A DNA stretch of 64,000 nucleotides from Paraspadella gotoi (taxonomy: Eukaryota; Chaetognatha). The translations under genes and the position numbers were made by a program. The stretch is taken from NCBI GenBank assembly GCA_051294375.1, contig CM119264.1, forward strand, positions 23,302,787-23,366,786, read 5' to 3'. Each line of letters opens with the position of its first letter. Position 1 is the stretch's first letter. Below the pieces are notes generated by a model that was given only the letters and a program-made list of their open reading frames with translations, did not search any database and was not told where the DNA came from. Positions 36,417 through 49,691 of this stretch are shown in pieces.

Positions 36417-36805
36417 CAGACATTTACTAACTGCACTTTTTGGAACTAACTTTCTTTCGTTTTAAGGTTCACTACTCGCTAGAATGTTTAGACTTCACGT
36501 TTAACCCCCGCCCTTTTCTCGAAAGAAAAAAAAATGCTTCGGAAAGCATTAAAATAATAAGGACCTAGAGTTTTCATTATTTTCTTTCTTCTTCCCCAAA
36601 AAAATTGAGTCGGGTCAAAGTTTAAATTCAGGGTCAAAAAACTCCCAGACCAGGTCAAACATGAAGGTTATTCCATTGTCAGAGTCATTCACCGGTTGTC
36701 TCTGAAGGTTATTCACGATCATAAAAGGTCATTCGTGGACCCAAATTCGGATCTCGATGTATTAACTTCTACGTGAGGATTTAATATTTTCCGACGCCTC
36801 CGTTT

Positions 36806-36844
<39 letters not shown>

Positions 36845-36858
36845 CCCCACCTTCTCAC

Positions 36859-37153
36859 CTTGCAAGTTCTGAATGAACGCGTCGTCGGTTCCATCTTGAC
36901 CGTCGCCCTTGAGATCGAGCAGACGCCCGTCGTGACCGCCGCCACCAGGGGACCCGAGACCGTGGGGCACGCCGGCGCCGGGCAGGCCGTGCGGGGCGCC
37001 GGGCGGCAGGCCGGGCATCCCCGGCGGCGGGTGGCCCGCGACGCTGTAGAGCGCGGCGGCGTGAGCGGCGGCGGCGGCGGCCGGAGAGATGCTGCCCGGA
37101 AACGGAGGCGACGATTTTAACCCGTGGGGCGAGGGAAGGGAGTGAGGACCCTC
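36859..37153 (-). CDS. SoxD: SoxD transcription factor, exon E (exon before HMG box)
   Basis: Internal exon of 295 bp, phase 0 in and phase 1 out. The acceptor is tttcttcctcctcccaacag|GAGGGT and the donor is TTGCAAG|GTGAGA. The peptide runs EGPHSLPSPHGLKSSPPFPG, then an Ala-rich segment AAAAAAHAAALYSVAG, a Gly/Pro-rich part with three similar GLPPGAPHGLPG-type units, and ends DGRLLDLKGDGQDGTDD, AFIQNLQ. The acidic DLKGDGQDG segment occupies the place of the DFNLSGDSDG-like stretch shortly before the HMG box in vertebrate SoxD (from memory). A (CT)n tract lies directly beyond the donor. No frameshift is seen, unlike in the duplicated exon F. Confidence 0.83.
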
Positions 37154-37356
37154 CTGTTGGGAGGAGGAAGAAAGGTCGGGAAACGAAAGGATAATAAGAA
37201 TTATGTATGTAAAATAAGTAATTAAGCAATACACAAAAAAATTTATTCATGAAAATAAGACGAGCGACTTGGAAACGAGAAAACATTGATGTTTTGATTG
37301 TGATGTGATTGTTCATCGTTCTTAAACAGGCCCGAAGTCAATCTGCTGTTGAATGG

Positions 37357-37419
37357 CAGTCGGACTTGGCAATCAGACAGTCGGACTTGGCAATCAGACA
37401 GTCGGACTTAGCAATCAGA
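37357..37419. repeat. 21-bp tandem repeat, three units
   Basis: Three near-identical units with core CAGTCGGACTTGGCAATCAG, 200 bp upstream of exon E on the transcribed strand. Confidence 0.9.
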
Positions 37420-37547
37420 CTCAGGATAAAGCATAGAAATCAGGATTTAGGCTCCGAGACGGACAATCAGACATCGAGACGGACACGCCCCATTAAGCGT
37501 CACAATGCGATGTGACGCCCTTTGACTTACATAGGAAAGAAAGAGAG

Positions 37548-37557
37548 NNNNNNNNNN
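37548..37557. other. Assembly gap (10 N)
   Basis: Short gap inside a GA tract. Confidence 0.99.
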
Positions 37558-37730
37558 GAGAAAGAGAGAGAGATGATAATCGTGGCGGCAGAGGAGGGAA
37601 AATTGAGAGAATTATGTTTTGTTGGTCAAAGATGAAAAGAAAAAAAAAAGTGTGGAAGGATTTGGGTTGGCATAAGGACTAAGAGGAATAGGAAGAATTG
37701 AGTAGATGAGGAGTTAAGTATTAGGAATGA

Positions 37731-37814
37731 CAAATGCGATCAAATGCGGTCAAATGCGGACAAATGCGGACAAATGCGGTCAAATGCGGTCTAATGCGGT
37801 CAAATGTGGTCAAA
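37731..37814. repeat. 10-bp tandem repeat, about eight units
   Basis: CAAATGCGGT/A repeated in exact 10-bp register; units carrying GGTCAAATGC contain a GGTCA core. Confidence 0.9.
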
Positions 37815-38142
37815 GACGAATACTGATCCAAAGATCGAAATGAATATTCGACAAAACAGGAAAGAGAAAAAGAAGAAGAAAATAATTTTTTAAAAAATAT
37901 AGAGAAGAGAAAGACAAGTTCCTAATTCCTTGAGATCGTCGTTGTCGTCGTGACACAACAACAACAACAACTAGCTTCGACCGTAAAACGATTCGCAGAA
38001 TCGCGGCGACGGAATCTTCAAGGACAAAGTCGTCTTGTCTCCCGATGGACAAAGAGAGTTGCAACCATAACAACAACCAGGACGACCACGACGACCAAGA
38101 AACCTTTCAAGGACAAAATAGTATTGTCCCCCTAGAGACAAG

Positions 38143-38197
<55 letters not shown>
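38143..38197. repeat. (CT)n microsatellite
   Basis: Pure CT dinucleotide tract. Confidence 0.9.
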
Positions 38198-38199
<2 letters not shown>

Positions 38200-38547
38200 A
38201 CAATAGCCAGCAATTTCAGATAATTGCCTTCGGTCGAGCGACAACTCGCTTTAGATTTTCATCCCCTTTCCTCTTTTTAACTAGAATTTGTACGTTAATT
38301 AATTAATTAATTAATTCCATTTAATTTCCATGAAATGTTTTTAAATCGGACCCTGTTGTCCCGATATTGAATGAGCAGGTTATACTCGCATTCCCTATTT
38401 CGCTTTATGGTAAAAACATAGGACAAACGTTCAAACTTATATAAATAAGATTCTTGTTTCTTTTTAGATTTTTTTTTCTTTTTTATCGAATCGGAATCAA
38501 ATCATTCCGCTGTTTTTGTTTAGGAACTCCAGGATGAAAAATGAGGC

Positions 38548-38583
<36 letters not shown>

Positions 38584-38844
38584 NNNNNNNNNNNNNNNNN
38601 NNNNNNNNNNNNNNNNNNNNNNNNNNNNNNNNNNNNNNNNNNNNNNNNNNNNNNNNNNNNNNNNNNNNNNNNNNNNNNNNNNNNNNNNNNNNNNNNNNNN
38701 NNNNNNNNNNNNNNNNNNNNNNNNNNNNNNNNNNNNNNNNNNNNNNNNNNNNNNNNNNNNNNNNNNNNNNNNNNNNNNNNNNNNNNNNNNNNNNNNNNNN
38801 NNNNNNNNNNNNNNNNNNNNNNNNNNNNNNNNNNNNNNNNNNNN
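38584..38844. other. Assembly gap
   Basis: Gap with (GA)n on both sides. Confidence 0.99.
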
Positions 38845-39469
38845 AGAGAGAGAGAGACCAAAAATTTCTCCTTTCTTTAGACAGCCTTTATTTCGCTTTT
38901 CTTTCCCATTCCCTCTTTGAGGGGTAAAGAGGGAGGGAGTGAGAAGAGGCAGAATCGTTGACGTGAGAGAATGAAAAATGAACAAATTAATAAGTATGAA
39001 AGTGAAAAAAAAGAACAATGGACAAAAGAAAGGGAATTAAAGCGAATGCGAAAAACTATAAGAAGCGAAAAGGTTTTGATTTTTTCTACGCTTCTTTTTA
39101 TTCGATTAATTCTTCTGGATTCCTCTGCGACCTTTTTTCTCTCTCTTTTCCTTCCACAATACGTTTCTCTTCTTAACCTTGTTAATACCTACTTTTTTTT
39201 CTTTTTCTTCCCTTTTTCCTTTAACCTTTCCTTGTGTTCGCTTACTTTTCTTCTTCCCCGTTCTCCCCGTCATGCCTTCTCTTTCCTTCCCTCTCTTCTT
39301 CTCTCCCTCTCTCGCCCCCCAGAGGAAGCGAAGTCGCAAATCACATCTTAAAGAAAAACAGTCCGTTTCTACTTCCACAAAGTCTTGCAGGCTGGTGCGA
39401 CCATGGAACTGCCATGGTGTCAGCCCCATGACAGGTCAATGCAGAAGCGTTTTGTCACCATGGGTAGAG

Positions 39470-39586
<117 letters not shown>

Positions 39587-40254
39587 TCGAAAAGTCTCTT
39601 TCATTCTGCGAAGGAGTCTCTTTTATTTTGTTCTAAATTGTTTCGCACGTTTTTCTTTTCTCTTTTCTTTTTCCTTCTTCCCACTCCTTTCTCTTTTCTC
39701 TTTTTTCCTTTTCTTTTCTTCTCATTTCTCTCATTTCTTTTTCTCTCTTCTCTCATCTCTTTCTCTCCAGTCCGTAAAACGAAAGAAACTCTTTTCAAGT
39801 TCAAACGGAAAATTAACTCTTAAGGTTTTTGCGTCGTTTTAACCCCAAACGCTGAGGAGGGGAAAGAAAGCAGAGCGGAAGCGTGGGGCAGCAGCAGGAA
39901 AATTAAGTTAGTTTTGTCGTTTTACTTTCAATCATTATAACAAAAAGATTAAAGCGTCAATTGAATTATCATTCAAACAGTTGGTGAATATCGAAGTATA
40001 TCAACTGTTACATCGACATAAAAGTTTCTTCTTCAGTTCGTTACTAAAAAAAAGAAATAGTAATAAAATAAAAAAAGAAATAAAACAACAACAACAAAAA
40101 AACAGTTAGTTTTTTCTCTTTTATATTCTTTATTTTCTTTCTCTATTTTTTTTTCCCCAACTCGAAATGGAAAAACCAAAAACTATTATCGTTGGTTCGC
40201 CATTTCCTTATGCGAGTGCCGCCGGTACAATTAGCCCCTGAAAATCCGCAGTCG

Positions 40255-40613
40255 NNNNNNNNNNNNNNNNNNNNNNNNNNNNNNNNNNNNNNNNNNNNNN
40301 NNNNNNNNNNNNNNNNNNNNNNNNNNNNNNNNNNNNNNNNNNNNNNNNNNNNNNNNNNNNNNNNNNNNNNNNNNNNNNNNNNNNNNNNNNNNNNNNNNNN
40401 NNNNNNNNNNNNNNNNNNNNNNNNNNNNNNNNNNNNNNNNNNNNNNNNNNNNNNNNNNNNNNNNNNNNNNNNNNNNNNNNNNNNNNNNNNNNNNNNNNNN
40501 NNNNNNNNNNNNNNNNNNNNNNNNNNNNNNNNNNNNNNNNNNNNNNNNNNNNNNNNNNNNNNNNNNNNNNNNNNNNNNNNNNNNNNNNNNNNNNNNNNNN
40601 NNNNNNNNNNNNN
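40255..40613. other. Assembly gap
   Basis: Run of N before a purine-rich stretch. Confidence 0.99.
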
Positions 40614-40763
40614 AAGGGGTGAAGGGAAGGGAGAAGGAGAAAAGGGAAATAGGATTGAGAAGGGAAATTAGGAAAAGAAAAAAAGAAAGAGGAGTAAAGA
40701 TTTCTGAAGCCTGAGAAGGAAAGGAAAGGAAGGTAAGGAAAGGTGAGTGAGTGTGAAAGATGC

Positions 40764-40794
<31 letters not shown>

Positions 40795-40978
40795 CAAAAG
40801 CGACGCTAATCACAGTTTTGGTTTACGACTGAATTCGCGACCAGAGGGCGATTTGGCGAACAACAACAATAAAAACAACGACAACGAAATCGCAAGAGGC
40901 CGATAATTCTTTCTTCTAAGAAAACAACGAGACACAAGGCGAATGTAAAAGGCGAAGTGAGAGGAGGTAAGATTAGTG

Positions 40979-41066
<88 letters not shown>
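40979..41066. repeat. (GATA)n microsatellite
   Basis: About 22 pure GATA units, followed by degenerate AGATAAATTAGATAAATCAGA. Confidence 0.95.
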
Positions 41067-41067
<1 letters not shown>

Positions 41068-41174
41068 GATAAATTAGATAAATCAGATGGATTTGATGGA
41101 TAGATTATTATTACTTATTACTTTTCCAGTTACTTCTAGTTACTCCCTCTGAATCAAGTGTCAATTTTTTTCTC

Positions 41175-41295
41175 CTCTTAAACCCCTTTCTGTCCCTTTC
41201 CTCTCTTCCTCCTTCTTCCTCCCTTTTCTGTCCCTTTCCTCTCTTTCTTCTTCTTCCTCCCTTTTCTGTCCCTTTCCTCTCTTCCTCCTAAAAAA
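41175..41295. repeat. Minisatellite, pyrimidine strand
   Basis: Three units of about 40 bp with core TCTGTCCCTTTCCTCTCTTC. The reverse complement of the family at 42340-42826. Confidence 0.8.
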
Positions 41296-41935
41296 CGGAG
41301 GAAAAAGGAGGAAGAGGAAATTTAAGCGGAAAAGAAAATGAGGGAAGAATTTGAGCGGACAAAATGGTTTCCTTGTCGAAAGATTTTCATCCCAGATTCT
41401 TCGCCTTTTCTATGGAGAAAGAAGAAAGTTGGAACGATCCGGTGGGGGGGGAGTGTAGGGATTAGGTGACGGTAAGGCGGGGTGAGTGGTGATCGGAAGG
41501 AGGTCTATAATATAAATCACCTAATACGATTTTTCGATTTTCCTATACTCTTTTTTTTCAGTTTTTATTCACGAGGAGAATTAAGAGTATTATTGTCCCA
41601 GAAAGGGGCGTAAATAATTGATATGTTGTAAAAACTATGTCTATTAAATATGATTACATGGCTAAAAGATTGTTGTATATTTAATAAATCATCCGATAGA
41701 AACATCGATAATCGAGAAGACAAACATTCTTAAATAATAAAATGAATTAAAGCAAAGAAAAAGGTAGGAGGCAAAGATAGAAAAAAAAGGCGGTGGAGCG
41801 CAAAGAGAAGAGGAGCTTTTGTGCAAAAACGCCAGTGTCCGGGGTGAGAACTGAGCGGCCGAACGAATCTGCAAAATTCTTCCCCAGAGAGAGAGAGAGA
41901 GAGATGAAGAGAGAGACGAGAGAGAGGAGAGAGAG

Positions 41936-41950
<15 letters not shown>
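41286..41950. repeat. Duplicated block D, copy 1
   Basis: Colinear with 43407-43980: both run from AAAACGGAGGAAAAGGAGGA through TTGTAAAAACTATGTCTATT to GCGGCCGA and a GA tract. Differences are mainly single-base indels. Confidence 0.85.
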
Positions 41951-41974
<24 letters not shown>

Positions 41975-42185
41975 TCGAAGGGAAAATCTCCGGCATCAAG
42001 GGTTCGTGGGATTGTGCGGAAAAAGGAAAAAAAATAAAAAATCCAAAGGCGACAAGAAAGAGGCGAGAATGAAAGAGATGAAGAGCAGAGAAGAGAGAGA
42101 GAGCAGAGAGAGGAGATGAGAGAGAGAAGCAACAGAGAAAATGAGGAAAGAGAAAGAGAGAGGAGAGAGATGATGAGAGAGAGAG

Positions 42186-42330
42186 AGAGAGTTGATTCCC
42201 GGGAAACACAATCGCAATCATCATCCAAGGCGAAGAAAAATCCTTTTTTCTTTTCGCGGTATCGAACGTGTGAAGGAAATCAGGTGGAAGGAAGGATAGA
42301 AGAGGCGAGAATGGAAAGCGGACAGAAAGA
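42186..42330 (+). repeat. Inverted repeat arm 1
   Basis: GAGTTGATTCCCGGGAAACA... is the reverse complement of 42852-42990 (TGTTTCCGGGATCAACTC...). The two arms flank the purine minisatellite. Confidence 0.85.
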
Positions 42331-42339
42331 AGGAAAAAG

Positions 42340-42826
42340 GAGAATATGAGAGGAAAGGGTGACAGAAATGGGAGGAAGAAGGGGTAAGAGAGAAAGGACA
42401 GAAAGGGAGGAAGAAGGAGGAAAGAGAGGAAAGGGACAGAAATAGGGAGGAAGAAAGCAGGAAGAGCAGGGAGAAAGGCGACACGGAAAGGGAGGAAGGA
42501 AAGAGGAGAGAGGAAAGGGACAGAAAGAAAAGGGGGAAGAAGAAGAAAGGAGAGGGAAAGGGACAAGAAAAGGCGAGAAGAAGAAGAAAGAGAGGGAAGC
42601 GGACAGAAAAGGGAGGAAGGAAGGAGAAGGTAGCGAATAGGCGGACAGAAAAGGGATGGTAAGAAAGAAGAGAAGAGAGGAAAGGGACAGAAGGGAGGAA
42701 GAAGGAGGGATAGGATGTAATTAGGACAGAATAAGGGTAGGAAGAGAAGAAGAGTGAGCGAAAGGGACAGAATAAGGGAGGAATAAGGGAGAAAGAGTAT
42801 GGAAATGGACAAGAAAAGAGAAAGTA
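42340..42826. repeat. Minisatellite, purine strand
   Basis: A dozen or so units of about 35-45 bp around GGACAGAAAGGGAGGAAGAA. It ends at a 25-N gap. Confidence 0.8.
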
Positions 42827-43216
42827 NNNNNNNNNNNNNNNNNNNNNNNNNTCCTTCCTTTTCTGTCCCTTTCCATTCTCCCTCTTCTATCCTTTCCTTC
42901 CACCTGATTTCCTTCACCGTTCGACCGCGAAAGAAAAAGGAATTTTCTTCGCCTTGGATGAAGATTTGCGATTGTGTTTCCGGGATCAACTCTCTCTNNN
43001 NNNNNNNNNNNNNNNNNNNNNNNNNNNNNNNNNNNNNNNNNNNNNNNNNNNNNNNNNNNNNNNNNNNNNNNNNNNNNNNNNNNNNNNNNNNNNNNNNNNN
43101 NNNNNNNNNNNNNNNNNNNNNNNNNNNNNNNNNNNNNNNNNNNNNNNNNNNNNNNNNNNNNNNNNNNNNNNNNNNNNNNNNNNNNNNNNNNNNNNNNNNN
43201 NNNNNNNNNNNNNNNN
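42827..43216. other. Two assembly gaps around inverted arm
   Basis: N runs at 42827-42851 (25 N) and 42998-43216 enclose inverted repeat arm 2. Confidence 0.99.
42852..42990 (-). repeat. Inverted repeat arm 2
   Basis: Reverse-complement copy of 42186-42330, enclosed between a 25-N gap and a 219-N gap. It may be a contig placed in the wrong orientation. Confidence 0.85.
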
Positions 43217-43406
43217 CTCTCTCTCTCTCAATGTTGCGTTGCACAATGTTCTTTGCCCCGCGAAAATTTTGTTATCCCTTTCTGATTCCTCGCAGAGGGA
43301 GAGAGGGAGAGAGAGAGAGAAGAAAAAGGGGAGAGAGGTTGAGAGAGAAGTAGAGAATCTCGACGGAAGGGACAAAAGGAGGAAGGGAGGAGGAAGAGGA
43401 AGAAAA

Positions 43407-44082
<676 letters not shown>

Positions 44083-45131
44083 CAGTGAGTGACCTTGCGA
44101 GAGGATTTAGCAATCATCTCTCGGCCACTGTTCCTTTCTCCTCTATCTTGATTGTCGATAATTTTTTTCCCCTGTATACTGATCTCTCTTTATTTTACTC
44201 ACTATTCCTATTCTTTTACTTTTCTTTTGAGCAAATGTTTTTCTCTTTCCATTTTTCTTTTTACTTTCCTTTCCATCTAAATCTTTCTTATTAGCAGACT
44301 CTCTTCCCTTCACGACAATCTCTTATGTTCCTTTCCTTTTTCTCCGCTCGATTAAGTATCTCACTCATCGCTTTCTCAAGCAAACTTTCCCCTCCCACCC
44401 CCAACAAAGAAATCCAGAGCATCTCGGGAAAAAAAACGAAAAAAAAAAAAGAAAAAAAAAAAACAAAAAAAAAACATATCGACCTTTTAGTCTAACGAAA
44501 AATCTTGGGGAAACTACGACGACGGACGATCGAACGGACGACGACAACGACGACGACAACGCCGGCGGGGCCGAATAAAACTACCTCTGCCATTATGATT
44601 TATTCTGCTTTTCATATACAAGGACTAATGATGTATCCTGGATCACGCCGAACAGAACGATGCAGTCTAGAGACGAAGAAGAGAGAGAGATAATATGGAG
44701 AGGAGGAGGACGACGAGAGATGAGAGAGAGCGGCAGGGCAGAGAGGATAACGTGACAGACGAAGAGATGAGAGAAGATAGACGAGAGGGAGGACCAGAGA
44801 GATCGCGACGCGTCGGAGATCTCGAGAGGATTCCTTGCGAGGGTGCCCTCTTTGAGCATTCCATTGAGGCCAACGCCGTCGCTAAAAAAGCGCGGGAGAG
44901 AATGAGGAATGAATAAGAGAAAACTCGATTAGCGGCCTGTACGAAGTGGTCTGCTGCCTGTCGTGACGGCGCTCAAGCTGATGCGCGCGCAAATTGATGG
45001 CGCCGAAAAACAACGCCGTTTTTTTCGGAAGCGGCATCGGCGTTGACTGATAATTATTTTATGACGCATTTCTTCTCTCCTCTCTCTCTCCTCCCTCTCT
45101 TCTTCGTCGATCATCCTCTCTCTCTCTCTCT

Positions 45132-45171
<40 letters not shown>

Positions 45172-45559
45172 TCACACCCAAGCAACAAAAAAATACTGTG
45201 AAGGAAACAAAAAATTACGGCCCCTCTGTCGTTTCTCGAGAATCGAAATCAAAGAAAGAAAAAAAAGAAGGAAAATAAAATTAAAGAAACAAAATAAGAA
45301 ATAAAAATGAAAAACGTGAAATAAAATCGAAAAACAATTTTTTTTTTGTGTCGAGAGAAAATCCCCTTCAGAAAAGAAATGATGGGAAACAAGGAGAATG
45401 AAAAATAAGAATAAACTGGCGATGGTGGTGGCAGGCGGTGGTGGTCGTGATGGTGGTGGCAGGGGTGGTGGTCCTGATGGTGGTAAAAGTGGTGACGACC
45501 ATCTTGATAATTGTAACGAAGTTGATCATTGTGGTATTATTGTAATTTTGGTGATGTTA

Positions 45560-45607
<48 letters not shown>
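45560..45607. repeat. (GAT)n trinucleotide tract
   Basis: About 16 uninterrupted triplets. Confidence 0.95.
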
Positions 45608-46416
45608 TTTCCGTTTTCGTTCTTTTGGTTTCTCCACCCTTTCTTTCTTTTATTTCCTTTATTATTTTCTTTCCTTTTCTTTCCTCCCTTTTTCCTTCTC
45701 CTCCCTTTCTCCAGCGACAATCGACGTCGATCCCGAGACAAACTTAATCCCTCATTTCTCTCTTTTTTCACGCGCGACGCCGAAATCACGCGCTGAGCTC
45801 GAGAGATGCAGAGAGAGAGACCACGATGAAGAGATGGACGAGAGAGAGAGATGGAGCAGATGAGAGATGAGATGAGGAGACAAGAGGAAGAGCAGATTGT
45901 AGGAGAGGAGAGAGAAGGCCGTAGCGACGCACGATATATCGACATTAGCGCCGAAAACAAAAATAGCGGAAAGAAAAGGCATTAAAACAGAAGGCGAAAG
46001 GCACAAACAAAATGACAACTTACATTGTTTTTACTTGATACCAACAAAAATATTTTGTAAAGAAGGACATATATTTTTAGAATATTTTTAGGAAAGAGTG
46101 TGAAAAAAATGATTTTGTCAAATACAGATAAATAGCATTAAATGACTACAGAACTAAAAGACGATAAAAAAAATGATAATGATATTTAACTAATATATAA
46201 AAGTAAAAAACTAAGGAATCACGTTAAATCACAACCAAACAACTACAACAACAAGAAAAAAACAACAACAACAACAACGAGCTTGTTCCCAACATCAGTG
46301 ACGACAACTTCACATTTTCGCGATGATTTTCTCTTCAAAAATGAAAAGACTTTTTACTCTTGGAAAAAATCTGACAATTAATTCTTCGCATCCATCTCTA
46401 TAGCGAAGAGAGAGAG

Positions 46417-46441
46417 NNNNNNNNNNNNNNNNNNNNNNNNN
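46417..46441. other. Assembly gap (25 N)
   Basis: Gap with GA tract on both sides. Confidence 0.99.
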
Positions 46442-47408
46442 AGAGAGCAGGCACGAGAGCATGACGAGAGAGAGATGAGGAGAGAGAGAGAGAGAGAGAG
46501 ATGAGAGGATAACGAGATGAGAGAGAGATGAGCGAAGAGAGAGAGAGAAGAGAGAGCAGACTGATGACTCGACGAGAGAGAGAGAAGAGACGAGAGAGAG
46601 AAGAAAGAACACTGGCTGATATCTTACGCGGCTACGACTTATTCCTTCATCCTCTCTCTGTACGCGGCTCGACTTTCCTCTTTCTTCTCTTTCAAAATAA
46701 AAGAGAGAAGAAGAGATAAAAGTCGAGGAGAAAATGAAGGAAATAAAAAAGGAAAGAATCTCACATAAAACGAAATGAAAGAAATTTGATCTGAAAGATG
46801 AAAAAGAGAAAGAAAAAAAGATGAAAACCTTTTCTTCGGGATTTTTCTCCCATTTTTTTCTGTTTTTATTTTACTTTTTTATCTTCGGAAGGCGACGAAG
46901 TGACTGCGGCTACGGCAAGCGCAACATGAACTCGACTGCTCTCTCTGGTCCTCTCATCGATCTCTCTCGTCACTCTCTCGGTCAGTCAGCTCCTCTCGTC
47001 TCTCGTCCTCTCGGTGCTGCCTCTGCTCGTCTTTTTCTTCTCATCTCTCTCTCTCTGCTTTTGAGTCGGTATCGCTTTTGAGATAAAAGAAAACTTTGAA
47101 CCGAATGTCCATTTTCTTTTCTTTTTCTTTCATCAACGATTTTATTTTTCTTTCATTCTTTCTTTCTTTCTTTTCTTTCTTTTTTTTTCTCTTCTGTCAC
47201 AACTGAAATGGTATTTTTATTCATTAGGACCGAAAATCGAAAATGGGGAGGGGGAATTTTGGTGTTGAGAGTTGAGACCGCTTTAGTTCATGTTTTAATT
47301 TCTTCAATACTGATTAATAATTCAGCTGAGTGACATTTGAAAACTCGTCACAAATGTAAGACTGCAAAAGTACACTTCCTATATAGCAGTCTGAGAAAGT
47401 CCCCCCAC

Positions 47409-47410
<2 letters not shown>

Positions 47411-47500
<90 letters not shown>
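47411..47500. repeat. (CT)n microsatellite
   Basis: Uninterrupted CT tract of about 90 bp. Confidence 0.95.
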
Positions 47501-47505
<5 letters not shown>

Positions 47506-49219
47506 TTCTTCCTTTTTCGCTCGAATAAGACTTTTTGTGTCTTTTTTTCTTCTTTCGCGTTTTGTCTCTCTCCCGTTTTCAAATGACTCTCTCTCGCGCT
47601 TTCTCCTTTTGTCTCAGTCTCTCTCTTCTTTTTTCTTTCCTCAAATGACTTTGGCGAAAATGAATTTTTCTCGCGCGGATGAATGCGGGCTAAAAAGGCG
47701 CACGATGCTGCTGACGACGACGAAGACGACGACGACAACGAAGATGACGACAACAACGACAACGACTTGAAAGAAGCCGCACGTGAATTTTTAATTATCC
47801 ATTTTCTTTCCTCCCTTTTTTTTTCTTTTTACCTCCCCTTTTTTTCCTTTCTTTTCTTCTCTCTCATTTTCCCCTCCTTTTTACTTTCTTTCTTTTATTC
47901 TCACTTTCCCTCTTTCTTTTTCGGGGCGTTTCCTCCCAAACGAAGCTTCAAGATTTTTTTTCCCTGCATTTCAAACAAGGTGTCCAATGTCAAAAAAGTC
48001 GCTGTCCTGTCATGAGTGAGAACCGGCCCACCTTACGTTAAAGACTAAGTGTTACTGATATTAATTTTTCGTTTTTTTTTTTGTTTTTTTTTACTTGAAA
48101 TCCGCCTAGATCTTGATCGGCGGGTCAATCAACTATCTATTGGAAAATCATGCGATACAGCCGACATTTGCTTCAGATTGACGGATTCATGTACCAAAAA
48201 TTGTTCATCTATCCGTCTGATTTCCTCTTTATTTTTTACTTATTTATATAGCATAATCACAGCAAATTACCCTTGTTTCTTATATTTCTTCATATCGTCT
48301 CTCTTTCGTCTCCCACTTTCTTTCTCTTTAGAACTGTGAATTTTTTTTGACAATTTCCAGAAACGCAGGTGTCTTAAAAGGGAGTGTATAAACATCCAGA
48401 GAAAAATCATCCTTAACGAGTAAAAAATAATAATAAAATGCGTTTGGCCGAAACAAGGAACGAAAAAAGATTTTTTCCCTGAGGGTATGAAAACACAAAG
48501 AGAGAGAGAGAGAAAGAAGAGAAAAGAGGAGAAAGAGAGAGAGAGTAGAGAGAGAAGAAGAGGCATACGAAAATTACCCTTTTCGGCTGACATCCCTAGT
48601 AATTTTCTTCTCCGATCGGACGCTGCGCTTTCACATCCGGCCAAATTTTCCATTTTTCTCAATTTTTGTCTTTTTGTCTTTTCTCCTTATGATGGGCGGG
48701 AATTCTTTTCTTCTCTTCCGTCTCTCTCTCCTCTCTTGCTCTCTCTTCTCCTCCTCTTCTCTCCTCTCTCATCTCTCATCTCTGCTTCTTGCTCTCGTAT
48801 CGTGTTTCTTTCTTCCCCGAAAATGAAAACAGCGGCGACGTTGACGGCGCAGAGTAGAGCGATCGCGACCGCTTCCGTTAGCGTTTAAACTTTCGTGCTG
48901 AATCCGATATACCTGCCTTCTTCCCATCTTGGTGTTTTAGCATCTTATTATGTTAGCTCCTCCTGGTCAGTCTCTCTCACCTTCTTCTCCTCATCTTTCT
49001 CTCTCCTCCGCTTTTGCTTATCTCGCTCACAGGTATGTCTCTCCTGCTCTCTCTGTACTCAGTCTCGACTCCTCGCGTCCACGAGATCTCCTCATCTCTC
49101 CTCTCTCTCTCTTCATTCTCTCTCGTACAAGCCCGAGTTCAAGGAGGGGAGTTTGCACGGAACGGCCAGTGAAAAAAGTGGTTAATTAGTTTCTTTCTCG
49201 TCGGTTAATTTTTTCTTCA

Positions 49220-49666
49220 AGAATTTCATTTCCTTTTCTCAATTTTTCAGTTATTGTCCGTTTGTCTTGCTCTCGTCCTCTCTCTCTCATCTCTAGCTCT
49301 CTCTGCTCTATCGCATCATGCTCATCCGCTCCGTTCGGTCTCTCTCTCCCGTTCTCCTTCTCTCTCTCTCTCTCTTTGCCGTTCAGCCCAACTTTTCCTC
49401 CTCCACCCCATCCTCCGCATTTAGTTATTGTTTTTCTCGCTGTCTAACCCTCGCTTACTCTATCTACTTCTTTCTTCCAGCGTCGTCCGATCCAGTACTG
49501 CAATGCGTATTGCTGTACCAATCCTGCATTTTTTTTTTATTTTTTTGTTTTATTTCCCAATGTCTTTCTTTTTTATCGGGGGTCGGCGTAACTATTTTAC
49601 TGGCCTAGACCGAGGCGTCAGGATTAAGAGGGAGCGTAAAAGGAAAGTAGGGGAGAAATCGCGAGA
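49220..49666. repeat. Dispersed repeat family, copy 1
   Basis: Shares scattered blocks in the same order with 53735-54130: TTCAGTTATTGTCC / TTCAGCTATTGTC, then GTTCAGCCCAACTTTTCCTCC, then a CTTCCAGCGT / CTTCCATCAGCGT stretch and a GGGGAGAAATC tail. Confidence 0.5.
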
Positions 49667-49691
49667 NNNNNNNNNNNNNNNNNNNNNNNNN
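49667..49691. other. Assembly gap (25 N)
   Basis: Gap just before the AT-rich island. Confidence 0.99.

Larger units (their letters stand above)
31467..36858 (-). other. SoxD intron between exons E and F
   Basis: This stretch holds CT/GA tracts, (GTC)n/(GAC)n tracts at about 33630-33671, 34190-34220 and 35710-35760, a GAAT/GAAA array, a TGACCC half-site array and one N run. A GC-rich patch at 33960-34130 is open on the minus strand but has no convincing splice sites. Blocks C2 and the MITE occupy its lower end. Confidence 0.55.
44100..49200. other. Repeat-rich intronic stretch
   Basis: Holds poly-A/T-rich sequence, CT and GA tracts (45117-45168, 46450-46610, 47411-47500), a GAT/ATG triplet tract (45560-45607), GAC-type triplets (44515-44560, 47710-47765) and one 25-N gap. 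No exon recognised. Confidence 0.5.

Noticed and set aside
41730-43244. 504-codon open frame on the minus strand.
   Set aside because: It reads through N runs and pyrimidine minisatellite; Leu/Ser/Phe low complexity, not a gene.
45526-45747. Frames with long Asp or Ile runs.
   Set aside because: Translation of the GAT triplet microsatellite only.
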